From the NCBI GenBank assembly GCA_019637795.1, contig JAHBUY010000001.1, forward strand, positions 1,192,221-1,256,220: a stretch of DNA of 64,000 bases, in the 5' to 3' direction. Below the pieces are notes generated by a model, which did no database searches, had not been told where the DNA came from, and was given only the letters and a program-made list of their open reading frames with translations. The position numbers were made by a program, and so were the translations under genes. Origin of the DNA: a bacterium (GTDB lineage: Bacteria; Desulfobacterota; Binatia; HRBIN30; CADEER01). Shown here one piece after another: positions 27,771-36,146 of the stretch; the first letter of the stretch is position 1, and the number at the start of each line of letters is the position of its first letter.

Positions 27771-28997
27771 TCAGGGACCGCTGGCGCTGAAGGCGACGCC
27801 GTCCGCCTTCTTCACCGTCGTCAGCGCGACGCCGAAGCACGACGCGTCGCTGGACAGGATCTGCACCGTCGCCGCGGTCTGGCTCTGCAACGCCGCGGCG
27901 ATCCCCGACGGCAGATCCGCGCCCTTGCCCTTGATCTTGATCTTGCCCTTGCCGGCATCGCCGCCGCTCAGCTTCATCGTCGTGATGCCGTCGGCGGTGG
28001 CGCTCTTGTCCTTGTACTTGTAGCCCTTGTCCGACACCGCGGCCCAGCAGGGCGCGTCGCCGCAGGTCTGGCCGGCGCGCGCCACGGTGTACACCCCCTT
28101 GAGCTGGTTGGCGCCGTTGTAGATGCAGATCCGGTAGCCGGTGGTGCCGCTGACCGGATTGCCGAACTGGCTCTGCGTCACCGCCGGCAGCAGCTTCGAG
28201 AACGTGACCTTGAGCTTTTCCTTGCCCGCCGTCTTCTCGTCCACCAGCAGGCTGCCCTTGGCCGGCGCGACGCAGGCGAGCGCCGGCGCGGTGCCGCAGG
28301 CGATGCCGATGTTCGGCGTCGGCGTGCCCGGAAGCGGCGTCGCCGTCGGCGTCGGCGTGAACGTATCCGCCGGGGCCGGGCAGTCGCTGTCGGCCGGATA
28401 GTCGGCGAACCCGTCGCCGTCGTTGTCGAGGCCGACGCTGTCGGGATCGAACGGCAGGTCCTCCTGCGAGCTCGAACACGGGTCGGTCAGATTGCTGAAC
28501 AGAGGGTTGTAGTACGGCGGGGCGACGTTCTCGCCATAGCGGGTCGGGAAGGGGTTGGGATGGCCGAGCGTTCCCGGCTGATGGCACCCCGACGGGCCGC
28601 AGGAGGAGACGCCCTGGTCGACGTGGAACTGGCGCAGGCCGTACGCGGTCGCCTTCGCCTGACCGCTGTTGGGCGACGTTTCGCCGTAGTCCTGGCCGTG
28701 ACAGCCGGCGCACCCGAACCCGCCGCCGGTGCCGCTCCAGTACGTCCGCACCGGCGTCGATCCGCCGCCGCTCGGATGACAGACGTTGCAGGTGGTGACC
28801 GCGAAGCGAGTGCGGTGCTGGGTGTGCAGCACGCCGGTGCCGCTCTGGAACTGGTTGTGGCACGAGACGCAGCCGACCCCGGCCCCGTTGTCGTAGTAGG
28901 GGTAGGCATGGGCGCTCGGCACCGCCGAGGCGACCCACCCCACGACCAGCGCCAGCGCGGCGCCGCGCGCGATCATCCTCGCTCCAAGTCGGTTCAT
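27771..28997 (-). CDS. Secreted multihaem (CxxCH) protein with TPT-rich linker
   Basis: From ATG 28997 (Shine-Dalgarno GGGGGAG) the protein has 408 residues: a signal peptide ending AVPSAHA, three CxxCH haem-attachment motifs (CVSCH, CNVCH, CAGCH) and a CGPSGCH variant within the first 150 residues, a linker TFTPTPTATPLPGTPTPN, and a C-terminal beta-rich domain of about 150 residues with paired cysteines. The haem part resembles periplasmic or surface c-type cytochromes, so electron transfer is likely. The C-terminal domain was not recognised. The next gene downstream is the methyltransferase; the PD40-TPR lipoprotein with a single haem motif lies upstream. Confidence 0.75.
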   Translation of the reverse strand: MNRLGARMIARGAALALVVGWVASAVPSAHAYPYYDNGAGVGCVSCHNQFQSGTGVLHTQHRTRFAVTTCNVCHPSGGGSTPVRTYWSGTGGGFGCAGCHGQDYGETSPNSGQAKATAYGLRQFHVDQGVSSCGPSGCHQPGTLGHPNPFPTRYGENVAPPYYNPLFSNLTDPCSSSQEDLPFDPDSVGLDNDGDGFADYPADSDCPAPADTFTPTPTATPLPGTPTPNIGIACGTAPALACVAPAKGSLLVDEKTAGKEKLKVTFSKLLPAVTQSQFGNPVSGTTGYRICIYNGANQLKGVYTVARAGQTCGDAPCWAAVSDKGYKYKDKSATADGITTMKLSGGDAGKGKIKIKGKGADLPSGIAAALQSQTAATVQILSSDASCFGVALTTVKKADGVAFSASGP

Positions 28998-29180
28998 GGA
29001 CTCCCCCGCTGCGAGGCCGGCCGGTTCGCAGCACTGCGTCGTAGACGTCTTCCGGCGCCGCACCGCAGGCCCCCGCGCTGCGCGCCAGCTCCGACCATTC
29101 CCGTCCGCTTCCTTCATTGTCAAGACAGGACTGGCGGGACGAGGGGACAGCTCCCCAGCGCCAGCGGCCGGGCGATCGGA

Positions 29181-31547
29181 TCAGCGGGCGCGGCTCATGG
29201 CGCTCGCCTTGCTGAATTGCTCCGCCGCCTCCGCCGGCTTGCCGAGCTGGCGCAGGATGCCGCCGAGGGCGTTGTGGACCGCGGCGCTCGGCTTCAGCGC
29301 CAGCGAGCGCCGGTAGGTCTCGGCGGCCTCGTCGAGGTGGTCCTGTCGCGCCAGCGCGTCCGCCAGGTTGTTGTAGGCCGGCACGTACTGCGCATCGGCG
29401 TCGATCGCCTGGCGGAACTCGGCGATCGCCTCGTCGGTGCGCCCCTGCTGCACCAGCACGTAGCCGAGCCCGTTGTGCGTCTCGGCCGACGGCCGGCCGG
29501 GGAGCGCCTTCCGATAGTGCGCCTCGGCCTGCGCGAAATCGCCGTCGCGGACGTACGTCACCGCCAGGTTGAAGTGCGCCGAGGCGCAGTCGGGATCGAG
29601 CGCCAGCGCCTGGCGATAGTTGGCGACCGCCGCCTCCATGTCTCCCTGCTGCGCCAGCACGAAGCCGAGGTCGCTGTAGATCTCGGCCTTCGGCTCGACC
29701 GCCAGCGATTGGCGGAAGTGGTCGGCCGCCTCGGCGATCTCGCCGAGCTCGACCAGCGCCAGCGCCAGGTTGTTGTGCGCCTTGGCGTGGCCGGGATTGA
29801 GCGCCAGGGCGCGGCGGTACTCGGCCACCGCTTCCGGCGTGCGGCCGTCCTGGAACAGCGTCCACCCCAACGCGTTGTGCAGCTCGACGTTGTCGGGCGC
29901 GATCTCCAGCCCGCGCCGGTAGCTGCGCTCGGCGCCGCGGTGGTCGCCGGTGTGCTCGTTGGCCATGCCGGCGCGCAGGAAGGAGTACGAATCGAGGAAC
30001 TGTTCGCGAATGTCGGCGATGGCGTTGCCGGGCAGGTGCGTGAACTCGGGAATGTTCGCGGCGCGGTCCGGCGAGGTGAAGCGCTCGAGCAGCACCGGCG
30101 GGCTGTCGTTGCCGTCCTCGTCGATGTGGGTGAGGAAGAGCTGCGTGTAGGGCCCGTTCACCTTCGAGGAGAACACCAGCCAGCGGCTGTTCGACGACCA
30201 ACTGTGCCACGAGTTCATGCGCGGCGTGTTGTAGCGCAGCCGCCGCGCCTCGCCGCCGGCGGCGGGCACGATCCACAGCTCGCTGTCCGGCTGCAGCAGC
30301 ATGTAGCTCTTCGACTTGGTGAAGACGATCCACTTCCCGTCCGGCGAGTACTTGGGGAAGTAGTTGCTCATGCCGTCGTTCGCTGCGCCTTCGAGCGGCG
30401 CGGCGGTGCCGCCTTTCCCGTCGTTGAAGGGGATGCGGTACAGGTCGTAGCGGAAGGGACGCTTCTCGACCGTGAACTCCGGCACGTCCTTCTCGTCGAC
30501 CAGGGCGCTGTTCTGCTGCTCGAGGTGCTCGGCGCGGTGGGCCGTGGTGCGCGCGAAGACGATCTCCCGGCCGTCCGGGCTCCACACCGCGTTGGTCTGC
30601 ACGTACTGCGGATCGTCGGCCCCGGGCAGCGCCGCGAAGGTCTTGGTGTCGCGGTCGTAGACCACCAGGATCCCTTTGATGGGGAAGAAGAGCTGCGAGA
30701 TCATCAGGTCGGGGATGGCGACGAACACCGAGCGATCCTTGACCGTGCTGATGACGTAGCGCCCGCTCGGCGACACCCGCGACAGCAGGCCGAAGGTGAG
30801 CTCGCCGTCCTCGCGCTTGTAGTCGGCCCAGGTGATGATCTTCTCGTCGTTCATCACCATGTGCTCCGACACCGGCAGGATGCCGTAGGCGCCCTTGTCG
30901 TTGCCGTAGTCGACGTCGAGCCCGAGCACGCTGCCGTTGTCGGCGAAGGAGTGGCAGTTGCCGCACACCGGCAGGTTCTGCAGGACGATCGGCGGTCCGC
31001 CCTCCTGGTCCACCGTGCCGAAGCGCCAGCGGATGCGCGACGGGTCCTGCACCGCGGTGAGGAACGGCAGCGGCACTTCGCGGTAGAAGAGCGAGTCGTT
31101 CACCGGGTCCTTCGACGTGCGGATGCGCACCCGCGCCGAGGAGAGCACGCGGCCGAGGCGGCCCTGGTTGACGCCGGCGATCAGCACCTCGGCATCGCGC
31201 TCGGCGCTGCGCTGCTTGATCTCGCGCCAGCGTTCCTCGGACGGCCGCCAGCGCGGCGCGTCCACCGCCTCGCGCAGCACCTCGCCGCCGGCGTCGTCGC
31301 GCACCACCACGTACCAGCGGTCGACGTTCGCCGTCGCGTCCTCCCAGACGAAGGTCGGGGCGACGATCTCGGGCGGGAACAGCGTCCCCTCCTGCGGGTA
31401 GCTGATCCGCGCCGTGCCGCCGGCGGCCTCGGCGGCGGCGACCAGCGCCGGCGTCTCGGGCTCGCGATTGCACCCGGCGAGCAGCGGCGCGACGGCGAGC
31501 GCAACCGGCAGCGCCAGGGCGAGGAGCGAACGACGGCCTCTCCGCAT
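29181..31547 (-). CDS. Lipoprotein with one CxxCH, TolB/PD40-like propeller and TPR repeats
   Basis: The 788-residue protein has a lipoprotein signal with lipobox LLAGC (residue 26), a single haem-binding-like NLPVCGNCHSFADNGS near residue 200, WD40/PD40-like beta-propeller blades (NAVWSPDGREIVFA, YFPKYSPDGKWIVFT) and at least seven C-terminal TPR units (HNALGWTLFQDGRTPEAV; AHNNLALALVELGEIAEA). It is predicted to sit on the outer or inner membrane facing the periplasm. Propeller plus TPR suggests a scaffold; the CxxCH could bind haem or be structural. The architecture was not recognised as a named family. Confidence 0.75.
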   Translation of the reverse strand: MRRGRRSLLALALPVALAVAPLLAGCNREPETPALVAAAEAAGGTARISYPQEGTLFPPEIVAPTFVWEDATANVDRWYVVVRDDAGGEVLREAVDAPRWRPSEERWREIKQRSAERDAEVLIAGVNQGRLGRVLSSARVRIRTSKDPVNDSLFYREVPLPFLTAVQDPSRIRWRFGTVDQEGGPPIVLQNLPVCGNCHSFADNGSVLGLDVDYGNDKGAYGILPVSEHMVMNDEKIITWADYKREDGELTFGLLSRVSPSGRYVISTVKDRSVFVAIPDLMISQLFFPIKGILVVYDRDTKTFAALPGADDPQYVQTNAVWSPDGREIVFARTTAHRAEHLEQQNSALVDEKDVPEFTVEKRPFRYDLYRIPFNDGKGGTAAPLEGAANDGMSNYFPKYSPDGKWIVFTKSKSYMLLQPDSELWIVPAAGGEARRLRYNTPRMNSWHSWSSNSRWLVFSSKVNGPYTQLFLTHIDEDGNDSPPVLLERFTSPDRAANIPEFTHLPGNAIADIREQFLDSYSFLRAGMANEHTGDHRGAERSYRRGLEIAPDNVELHNALGWTLFQDGRTPEAVAEYRRALALNPGHAKAHNNLALALVELGEIAEAADHFRQSLAVEPKAEIYSDLGFVLAQQGDMEAAVANYRQALALDPDCASAHFNLAVTYVRDGDFAQAEAHYRKALPGRPSAETHNGLGYVLVQQGRTDEAIAEFRQAIDADAQYVPAYNNLADALARQDHLDEAAETYRRSLALKPSAAVHNALGGILRQLGKPAEAAEQFSKASAMSRAR

Positions 31548-31557
31548 GTCTTCCTCC

Positions 31558-32751
31558 CTACGCCGGCGGGTCGGGAAGAGGAAGCAAGGCCACCGCCTCG
31601 GCCTCGCAGAGCAGCTCGGGCCGGCACAGCGGCGCCTCCACCAGGGCGCACGGGAAGCCGTCGAAGCCGCGCTCGCGGCAGATGGCGCGCACCACCGCCG
31701 CGTCGCCGCGGCGCTTCAGGTAGACGACCCCGGCGTGCAGCGTCGCGAAGCTCGTGCCCTGACGCGCGAGCAGGGTGGCGATGTTGTGCAGCATGCGCTC
31801 GACCTGGGCCGCGACGTCGCCGACGTGCGCCGTCCGCCCGGCTTCGTCGATGCTGGCGGTCCCCGAGACGTGCAGCGCCACCTTGTTGGCGTCGCCCACC
31901 CGCAGGCCGCGCGAGAAATCGGCGCCGTAGCTCCAGGCCTCGTTGAGGGTCGGCGTCGACACGGCGGCGATGGCGAGCGGTCGGGTCGACTGCAGCGCCT
32001 GCAGGGTCAGCGAGACGTCGTGCGCGTCCGGCAGCGGCCCGCCCTGCACCCCGGTGCTGGCCGGCCGCACCTCGATGCCCTGGCGGCGGAAGAAGTCGCG
32101 CCGGGCGCGGTTGAGGGCGTCGTAGTCGCGGTCGATGTCGCGCAGGTGGATCCAGGTGCGGACGACGTCGCGGAACCCCATGCCGCCCTGCGCCAGCAGG
32201 CGCCCCGCCGCCTCGAACATCGCCGTCGCCTGCGCGTGGAGGTCGCCGCCGGCGCCGTAGAGGTTGCTCGAGCACAGCGCGGTCTGCGGGCCGAGACGGA
32301 CGACGCGGGCCGCGCTGCGGGCGCAGCCGTCGCAGCCGCAGGCGGGCGCCGCCGCCACGTCGCGCACCGACCACGTCGCGCCATCGCGGGGGAGCAGCGC
32401 CGCCGCCGCCACCTCGAGCGCGCCGCCGGCGAGCGGCGGCTGCTCGATGACGACGGGCGGCGCGGCATCGGCGACCGGCCCGAGCGCCGCGAAGGCCCGC
32501 GCCCGCGCCGCCAGCGCCGGCGGCAGGTCGCGCCGGATGTCGCGCAGGAACAGCGTCTCGCTGGTCAGGGCGCGCAGCGGCACGCCCGCCCCGGCCAGGG
32601 CCTCCGCCAGCGCCCGGTAGGCGCTCTCGGCCTGCCGCAGTGGGTCGTCGCCGGCATCCGGCGGACGGCTGAGGATCGCCAGCTCGTCCGCCAGCGGGCC
32701 GGCGAAGCGGCGCAGCGAGAGCGAGACGGCGCGCGGGGGCGACACCGTCAC
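31558..32751 (-). CDS. RidA/YjgF-superfamily protein, chorismatase (FkbO/Hyg5)-like
   Basis: From GTG 32751 the protein has about 397 residues. The C-terminal part shows RidA-type blocks (VALHVSGTASIDEAGRTAHV; MLHNIATLLARQG; HAGVVYLKRRGD) and an N-terminal half with ALCSSNLYGAGGDLHAQATAM, the two-domain layout of chorismatases. Those enzymes cleave chorismate to hydroxybenzoate or dihydroxycyclohexadiene acids. Three cysteines CGCDGC near residue 135 are unusual. Longer starts add only low-complexity Arg/Ser/Pro. A different Rid-family hydrolase is possible. Its neighbours give no pathway clue. Confidence 0.65.
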   Translation of the reverse strand: MTVSPPRAVSLSLRRFAGPLADELAILSRPPDAGDDPLRQAESAYRALAEALAGAGVPLRALTSETLFLRDIRRDLPPALAARARAFAALGPVADAAPPVVIEQPPLAGGALEVAAAALLPRDGATWSVRDVAAAPACGCDGCARSAARVVRLGPQTALCSSNLYGAGGDLHAQATAMFEAAGRLLAQGGMGFRDVVRTWIHLRDIDRDYDALNRARRDFFRRQGIEVRPASTGVQGGPLPDAHDVSLTLQALQSTRPLAIAAVSTPTLNEAWSYGADFSRGLRVGDANKVALHVSGTASIDEAGRTAHVGDVAAQVERMLHNIATLLARQGTSFATLHAGVVYLKRRGDAAVVRAICRERGFDGFPCALVEAPLCRPELLCEAEAVALLPLPDPPA

Positions 32752-32806
32752 CCCCGCGCCACGTGCGCGCCGCGGCGCGGGCGACCGCCCGCGCGCGGCG
32801 TCGACG

Positions 32807-33955
32807 CTAGCACCCGGTCGGTGCCGGGAAGATGATCGACGAGGTGAAGGTGTTGTCGCTGAAGCAGTTGTTCGTCCCACCCAGGGCCAACAGATCGGAC
32901 GCGAAGAGCGCGAACGGACCGGGCGGCGGATTGCCGCCGTTGCCGGTCAGCGTGTTGCCGATGAAGCGGTTGTAGTCCGGCGCCGTGTCCGCGACCTGCG
33001 GCGGATTGATATCGCAATCGAAGCTCGTGCCGTCGACCGCGACGCAGTAGTCGATCATCGCGATGCCGAAGAAGTTGTTGTTCTCGACCAGGTTCTTGGT
33101 CACGTCCACGTGGTCGACGCCGAGCACCAGGATGCCGCCGCCGGCCGGCAGCGCCGCCGACATCGAGCCCGGCGGGGCGCTGTTGGGCGAGTTGTTGTTG
33201 TAGACGTGGTTGCCGCTGACCGTCCAGTAGCCGTTGTCGCTCAGAGGCTGCAGCGGCGGCAGGCCGGCCGCCGACGGATGGTAGAGGCCGATGCCGATGG
33301 TGTTGTCGTGGACGCTGTTCTTGAGGATCTTGATGTTCTTCGAGACCGTGACCTCCAGGCCGGTCGGGCTGGAGTGCAGCTCGTTCTTGATCACGCGCAC
33401 GTTCTCGGACGCCTCGACCCACAGCGCGCTGTCCTCGGAGCCGTAGGAGACGTTCTTCTTCACCGAGCCGTTGGCCGACAACGTCGGCCAGATGCCGTTC
33501 TCGAGATTGTTGATCGACTCGTTGCCGATGAGCTTGAAGTTGTTCACGTGGCGCAGCCAGATGCCGTTCTTCTGGAAGCCCTCCACCGTGAAGCCCTTGA
33601 TCAGCACCTTCTCGACATCCGGATCCCCGGGGTTGGCCGGCTCGATGAGTATGCCCTGCGTCTGCCCCGGCCCGGGAAGGATGCGCACCTTCACGCCCTT
33701 CTTGATCTTGCTCTTGGCGACCAGCTTGATCGACTTGGTGATGCGGATGGCCGCCGCCGACGAGCCGGCCGGCACGCCGACGTAGTCGCCCGGCATCACC
33801 TTCACGGTGTCGCCAGCCGCGGCGGCGTCGATCGCCGCCTGGATGGATTCGCCTTCCTTGACGGTGTGCGTCGCAGCCGCCGCGGCGCCCGGCATCGCGC
33901 CAACGTAGAACCCGACCGCAGCGACGATCGCGATCACCCATCGAACTGACATCAT
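32807..33955 (-). CDS. Secreted right-handed parallel beta-helix protein
   Basis: This 382-residue protein has a signal peptide (MMSVRWVIAIVAAVGFYVGAM...AAAA), a SIQAAIDAAAAGDTVKVMPG start typical of pectate-lyase-like helices, and repeated NN-containing coils: NNFKLIGNESINNLENGIW, VRVIKNELHSSPTGLEV, VTKNLVENNNFFGIAM. Such folds bind or cut polysaccharides or serve as surface adhesins. No catalytic residues could be assigned. Candidate promoter and operator elements lie upstream at 33992-34041. It is followed by the RidA-like gene on the same strand after a 55-base gap. Confidence 0.82.
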   Translation of the reverse strand: MMSVRWVIAIVAAVGFYVGAMPGAAAAATHTVKEGESIQAAIDAAAAGDTVKVMPGDYVGVPAGSSAAAIRITKSIKLVAKSKIKKGVKVRILPGPGQTQGILIEPANPGDPDVEKVLIKGFTVEGFQKNGIWLRHVNNFKLIGNESINNLENGIWPTLSANGSVKKNVSYGSEDSALWVEASENVRVIKNELHSSPTGLEVTVSKNIKILKNSVHDNTIGIGLYHPSAAGLPPLQPLSDNGYWTVSGNHVYNNNSPNSAPPGSMSAALPAGGGILVLGVDHVDVTKNLVENNNFFGIAMIDYCVAVDGTSFDCDINPPQVADTAPDYNRFIGNTLTGNGGNPPPGPFALFASDLLALGGTNNCFSDNTFTSSIIFPAPTGC

Positions 33956-33991
33956 CTGGACTCCCCCCGCGCGCCACAGTCCGGCCGCGCA

Positions 33992-34041
33992 CTACTGAAC
34001 AGTCAGTCAGTAGTCAGCCGGCGGCGATAGAGTCAAGAAAT
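33992..34041 (-). promoter_or_regulatory. Putative promoter with CTACTGA-N8-TCAGTAG operator
   Basis: CTACTGA (33992-33998) and TCAGTAG (34007-34013) form a perfect 7-8-7 inverted repeat, with an inner ACTGA-ACAG-TCAGT repeat. A minus-strand TTGACT lies just upstream, near 34035. This is a plausible TetR-type operator over the promoter of the beta-helix gene. Confidence 0.4.
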
Positions 34042-34207
34042 TCCGTCGTCCGTCTCCATCGGGGAAGCGATGGGGCGGAGGGTTCATGCCGGCGGTGGAC
34101 CTTTTTCGCCCCCTCGCGGTTGACTCGCCGGCGCCGGCCAGCGCACTTGGCGAGCCCATGGGCGGCTACCTCGTGGCTGATGCGGCGGCGGCCGGGCGGC
34201 GGACCTC

Positions 34208-36139
34208 ATGAGCGAGGGCGCGCTCTCGCCGGCGACCCGCGAGGCGCTGCGGCGCGCCCTGCAGGCGATCGCCGCCGGCCAGCGCGCCGAGGCGGTGGCC
34301 GTCGCCCGCGCCCTGGCCGGCGACGCCGACCGCGGCGCGCTGCTGATCGGCGCCCGCCTGCTCTTCCTCCTGCGGCTCTACGACGAGGCCCTCGCGGCGC
34401 TGCGCCGCCGCCTCGCCGCCGACGACGGCGACCAGTTCGTCCGCCGCCTGCAGTTCGCCTGGTTGAAGCGCCTGCACTTCGAAGCCGACGCCGAAGCCGC
34501 CCTCGCCGCCTGGCTGCGCGATCACGGCGACCTGCACGCCCACAAGGCCGCGCTCGTCCACTACGAGACAACCGACCGGCCCGCCGCGGCGCTCCAGCAC
34601 ATGGACGCCACCCTCGATTCCGACCCCAGCGCGGCGGACCGCTATCGCGCCCAGGTGCGCCTGGCGGCGCGCGCGGGTGACGTCGCCGCCGCCCGCCGCG
34701 CCGCCGAGCAGGCGCTGCGCCGCGATCCGGATCGGTGGTTGGAGGTGGTCGAATCGCTGCTCCAGCTCGGCTGCTACGACGTGGTCGAGCAGGAGGCCGC
34801 CCGCCGCCGCCCGGCGCCGCCGGCGGAGGCCCTGCTCGCCGAGCTGGCGCTGTTTCGCGGCCGCTGGGACGACGCCTACGCCCAGGCCGCCGCCGCCCGG
34901 CAGCGGGATGGCGATTGCCAGCGGGCGCTGACGGTGATGGTCGCCGCCGCGCTCCTCGCCGGCGATCTCGAGCGCGCCGAGCGCGACCTGGCGCAGTGGC
35001 AGGGCGCCATCAGCCCCGCCCTCGGCTGCTGGCGGGCGGAGCTGTGGTTCCGCCGCGGCGACGCCCAGCGCGCCTTCGACGAGCTGTCGCGGGTCCAGAA
35101 CGAAGTGGCGGACTACCTCGCCGCCAAGCTGATGTCGGTGGTGGTCAAAGGCGCGATCGCGCCCGAGCCGATGGCCACCTCGACCGTCTTCGACGGGCTG
35201 CTGGAAGGGCAGATGCAGGCGCTCGGCGTCGAGGTCGTCTGGGCGCAGGGCCGCATCAGCGGCGAGGCCCTGCAGGCGTGCGCGGCGCGGGGATTGGCGA
35301 TCCTCGGCGGCAACCGGACGCCCTATCCCAGCATCGCCGGCGACGACGGCTCGCTGCGCCGCGTCCAGGTTCCGGCCAGTGTCCGGCACCGGGTGCGCGT
35401 CATCCAGCACCGCGCCCCCTGGCTCGGCCTGGACGAGACGCGCGCCGCGCTGCGCGCCGAGTTGGCGCGCATCGGGCCGCATCCGATCGCCGAGTGCTAC
35501 GCCGCCGAGATCGACCTCTGGTCGGGCGATTACGCGGCGGCGCGGGCGGCGTTCGAGGACATCCTGCGGCGGGCGCCGCGCACCACCTGGGCGTGGATCG
35601 GCCTCGGCGCCAGCCTGGTCTGTCTCGGCGATCCGGCGAGCGGCCTGCGCACCCTCGATGAAGGCATCCGCACCATGGGCTGGCGCGGCGCGACCCTGCC
35701 GGTCTACCGCGGCGAGGCGCTCTTCCGCCTCGGCCAGCTCGACGAGGCGGCGGCGGAGCTCGACGAGGCGTGCGCGCGCCATCCCGGCCGGGTTGCCGCC
35801 TGGCTGCTGCGCCTGCTGGTCGCCGACGCGCGCGGCGACGGCACCGGCCGCGATGCCGCCTTCGCCCACCTCGACCTGGTGGCCGCGCCGCTGCTGGCCG
35901 ACGCGGCGCGCGCCGCCGGGGTCGACGGCTGGTGGCCGCGTCCCGCCGCCGCCGCGGTCCAGGTCGCGGTCGCCACCCAGGCGCTGGCGGCGATGCGCGG
36001 CAACCGCTCCTCGAGCTGCGGGTTGTGGATGGCCCCCGGCGCCGCCACCGTGCGGGCGCTGGCGCCGCACCGCCCGACGTCGCCGCCGCAGTGGGAGCGG
36101 CAGGAGCAGCAGCGGCTGCTGGCCCTCTGCCGCGCCTGA
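34208..36139 (+). CDS. TPR-repeat protein of the radical SAM cluster
   Basis: The 643-residue cytoplasmic protein is built of alanine-rich helical hairpins matching TPR units throughout (for example DRYRAQVRLAARAGDVAAAR; TTWAWIGLGASLVCLGDPAS; LPVYRGEALFRLGQLDEAAA). An interrupting non-TPR block at about 330-400 contains LAILGGNRTPYPSIAGDDGS, and the end has a distinct MRGNRSSSCGLWMAPGA motif. It converges with the oxygenase-radical SAM fusion across 7 bases. TPR proteins commonly organise multi-enzyme complexes, so a scaffold or substrate-presenting role is inferred. No family was recognised. Confidence 0.7.
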   Translation: MSEGALSPATREALRRALQAIAAGQRAEAVAVARALAGDADRGALLIGARLLFLLRLYDEALAALRRRLAADDGDQFVRRLQFAWLKRLHFEADAEAALAAWLRDHGDLHAHKAALVHYETTDRPAAALQHMDATLDSDPSAADRYRAQVRLAARAGDVAAARRAAEQALRRDPDRWLEVVESLLQLGCYDVVEQEAARRRPAPPAEALLAELALFRGRWDDAYAQAAAARQRDGDCQRALTVMVAAALLAGDLERAERDLAQWQGAISPALGCWRAELWFRRGDAQRAFDELSRVQNEVADYLAAKLMSVVVKGAIAPEPMATSTVFDGLLEGQMQALGVEVVWAQGRISGEALQACAARGLAILGGNRTPYPSIAGDDGSLRRVQVPASVRHRVRVIQHRAPWLGLDETRAALRAELARIGPHPIAECYAAEIDLWSGDYAAARAAFEDILRRAPRTTWAWIGLGASLVCLGDPASGLRTLDEGIRTMGWRGATLPVYRGEALFRLGQLDEAAAELDEACARHPGRVAAWLLRLLVADARGDGTGRDAAFAHLDLVAAPLLADAARAAGVDGWWPRPAAAAVQVAVATQALAAMRGNRSSSCGLWMAPGAATVRALAPHRPTSPPQWERQEQQRLLALCRA

Positions 36140-36146
36140 GCGCGCG

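Noticed and set aside
27459..31946. 1495-codon plus-strand open frame
   Set aside because: It is antisense to the PD40-TPR lipoprotein and multihaem genes, lacks domains, and is dominated by Arg/Ala/Val. High GC makes such shadow frames common.
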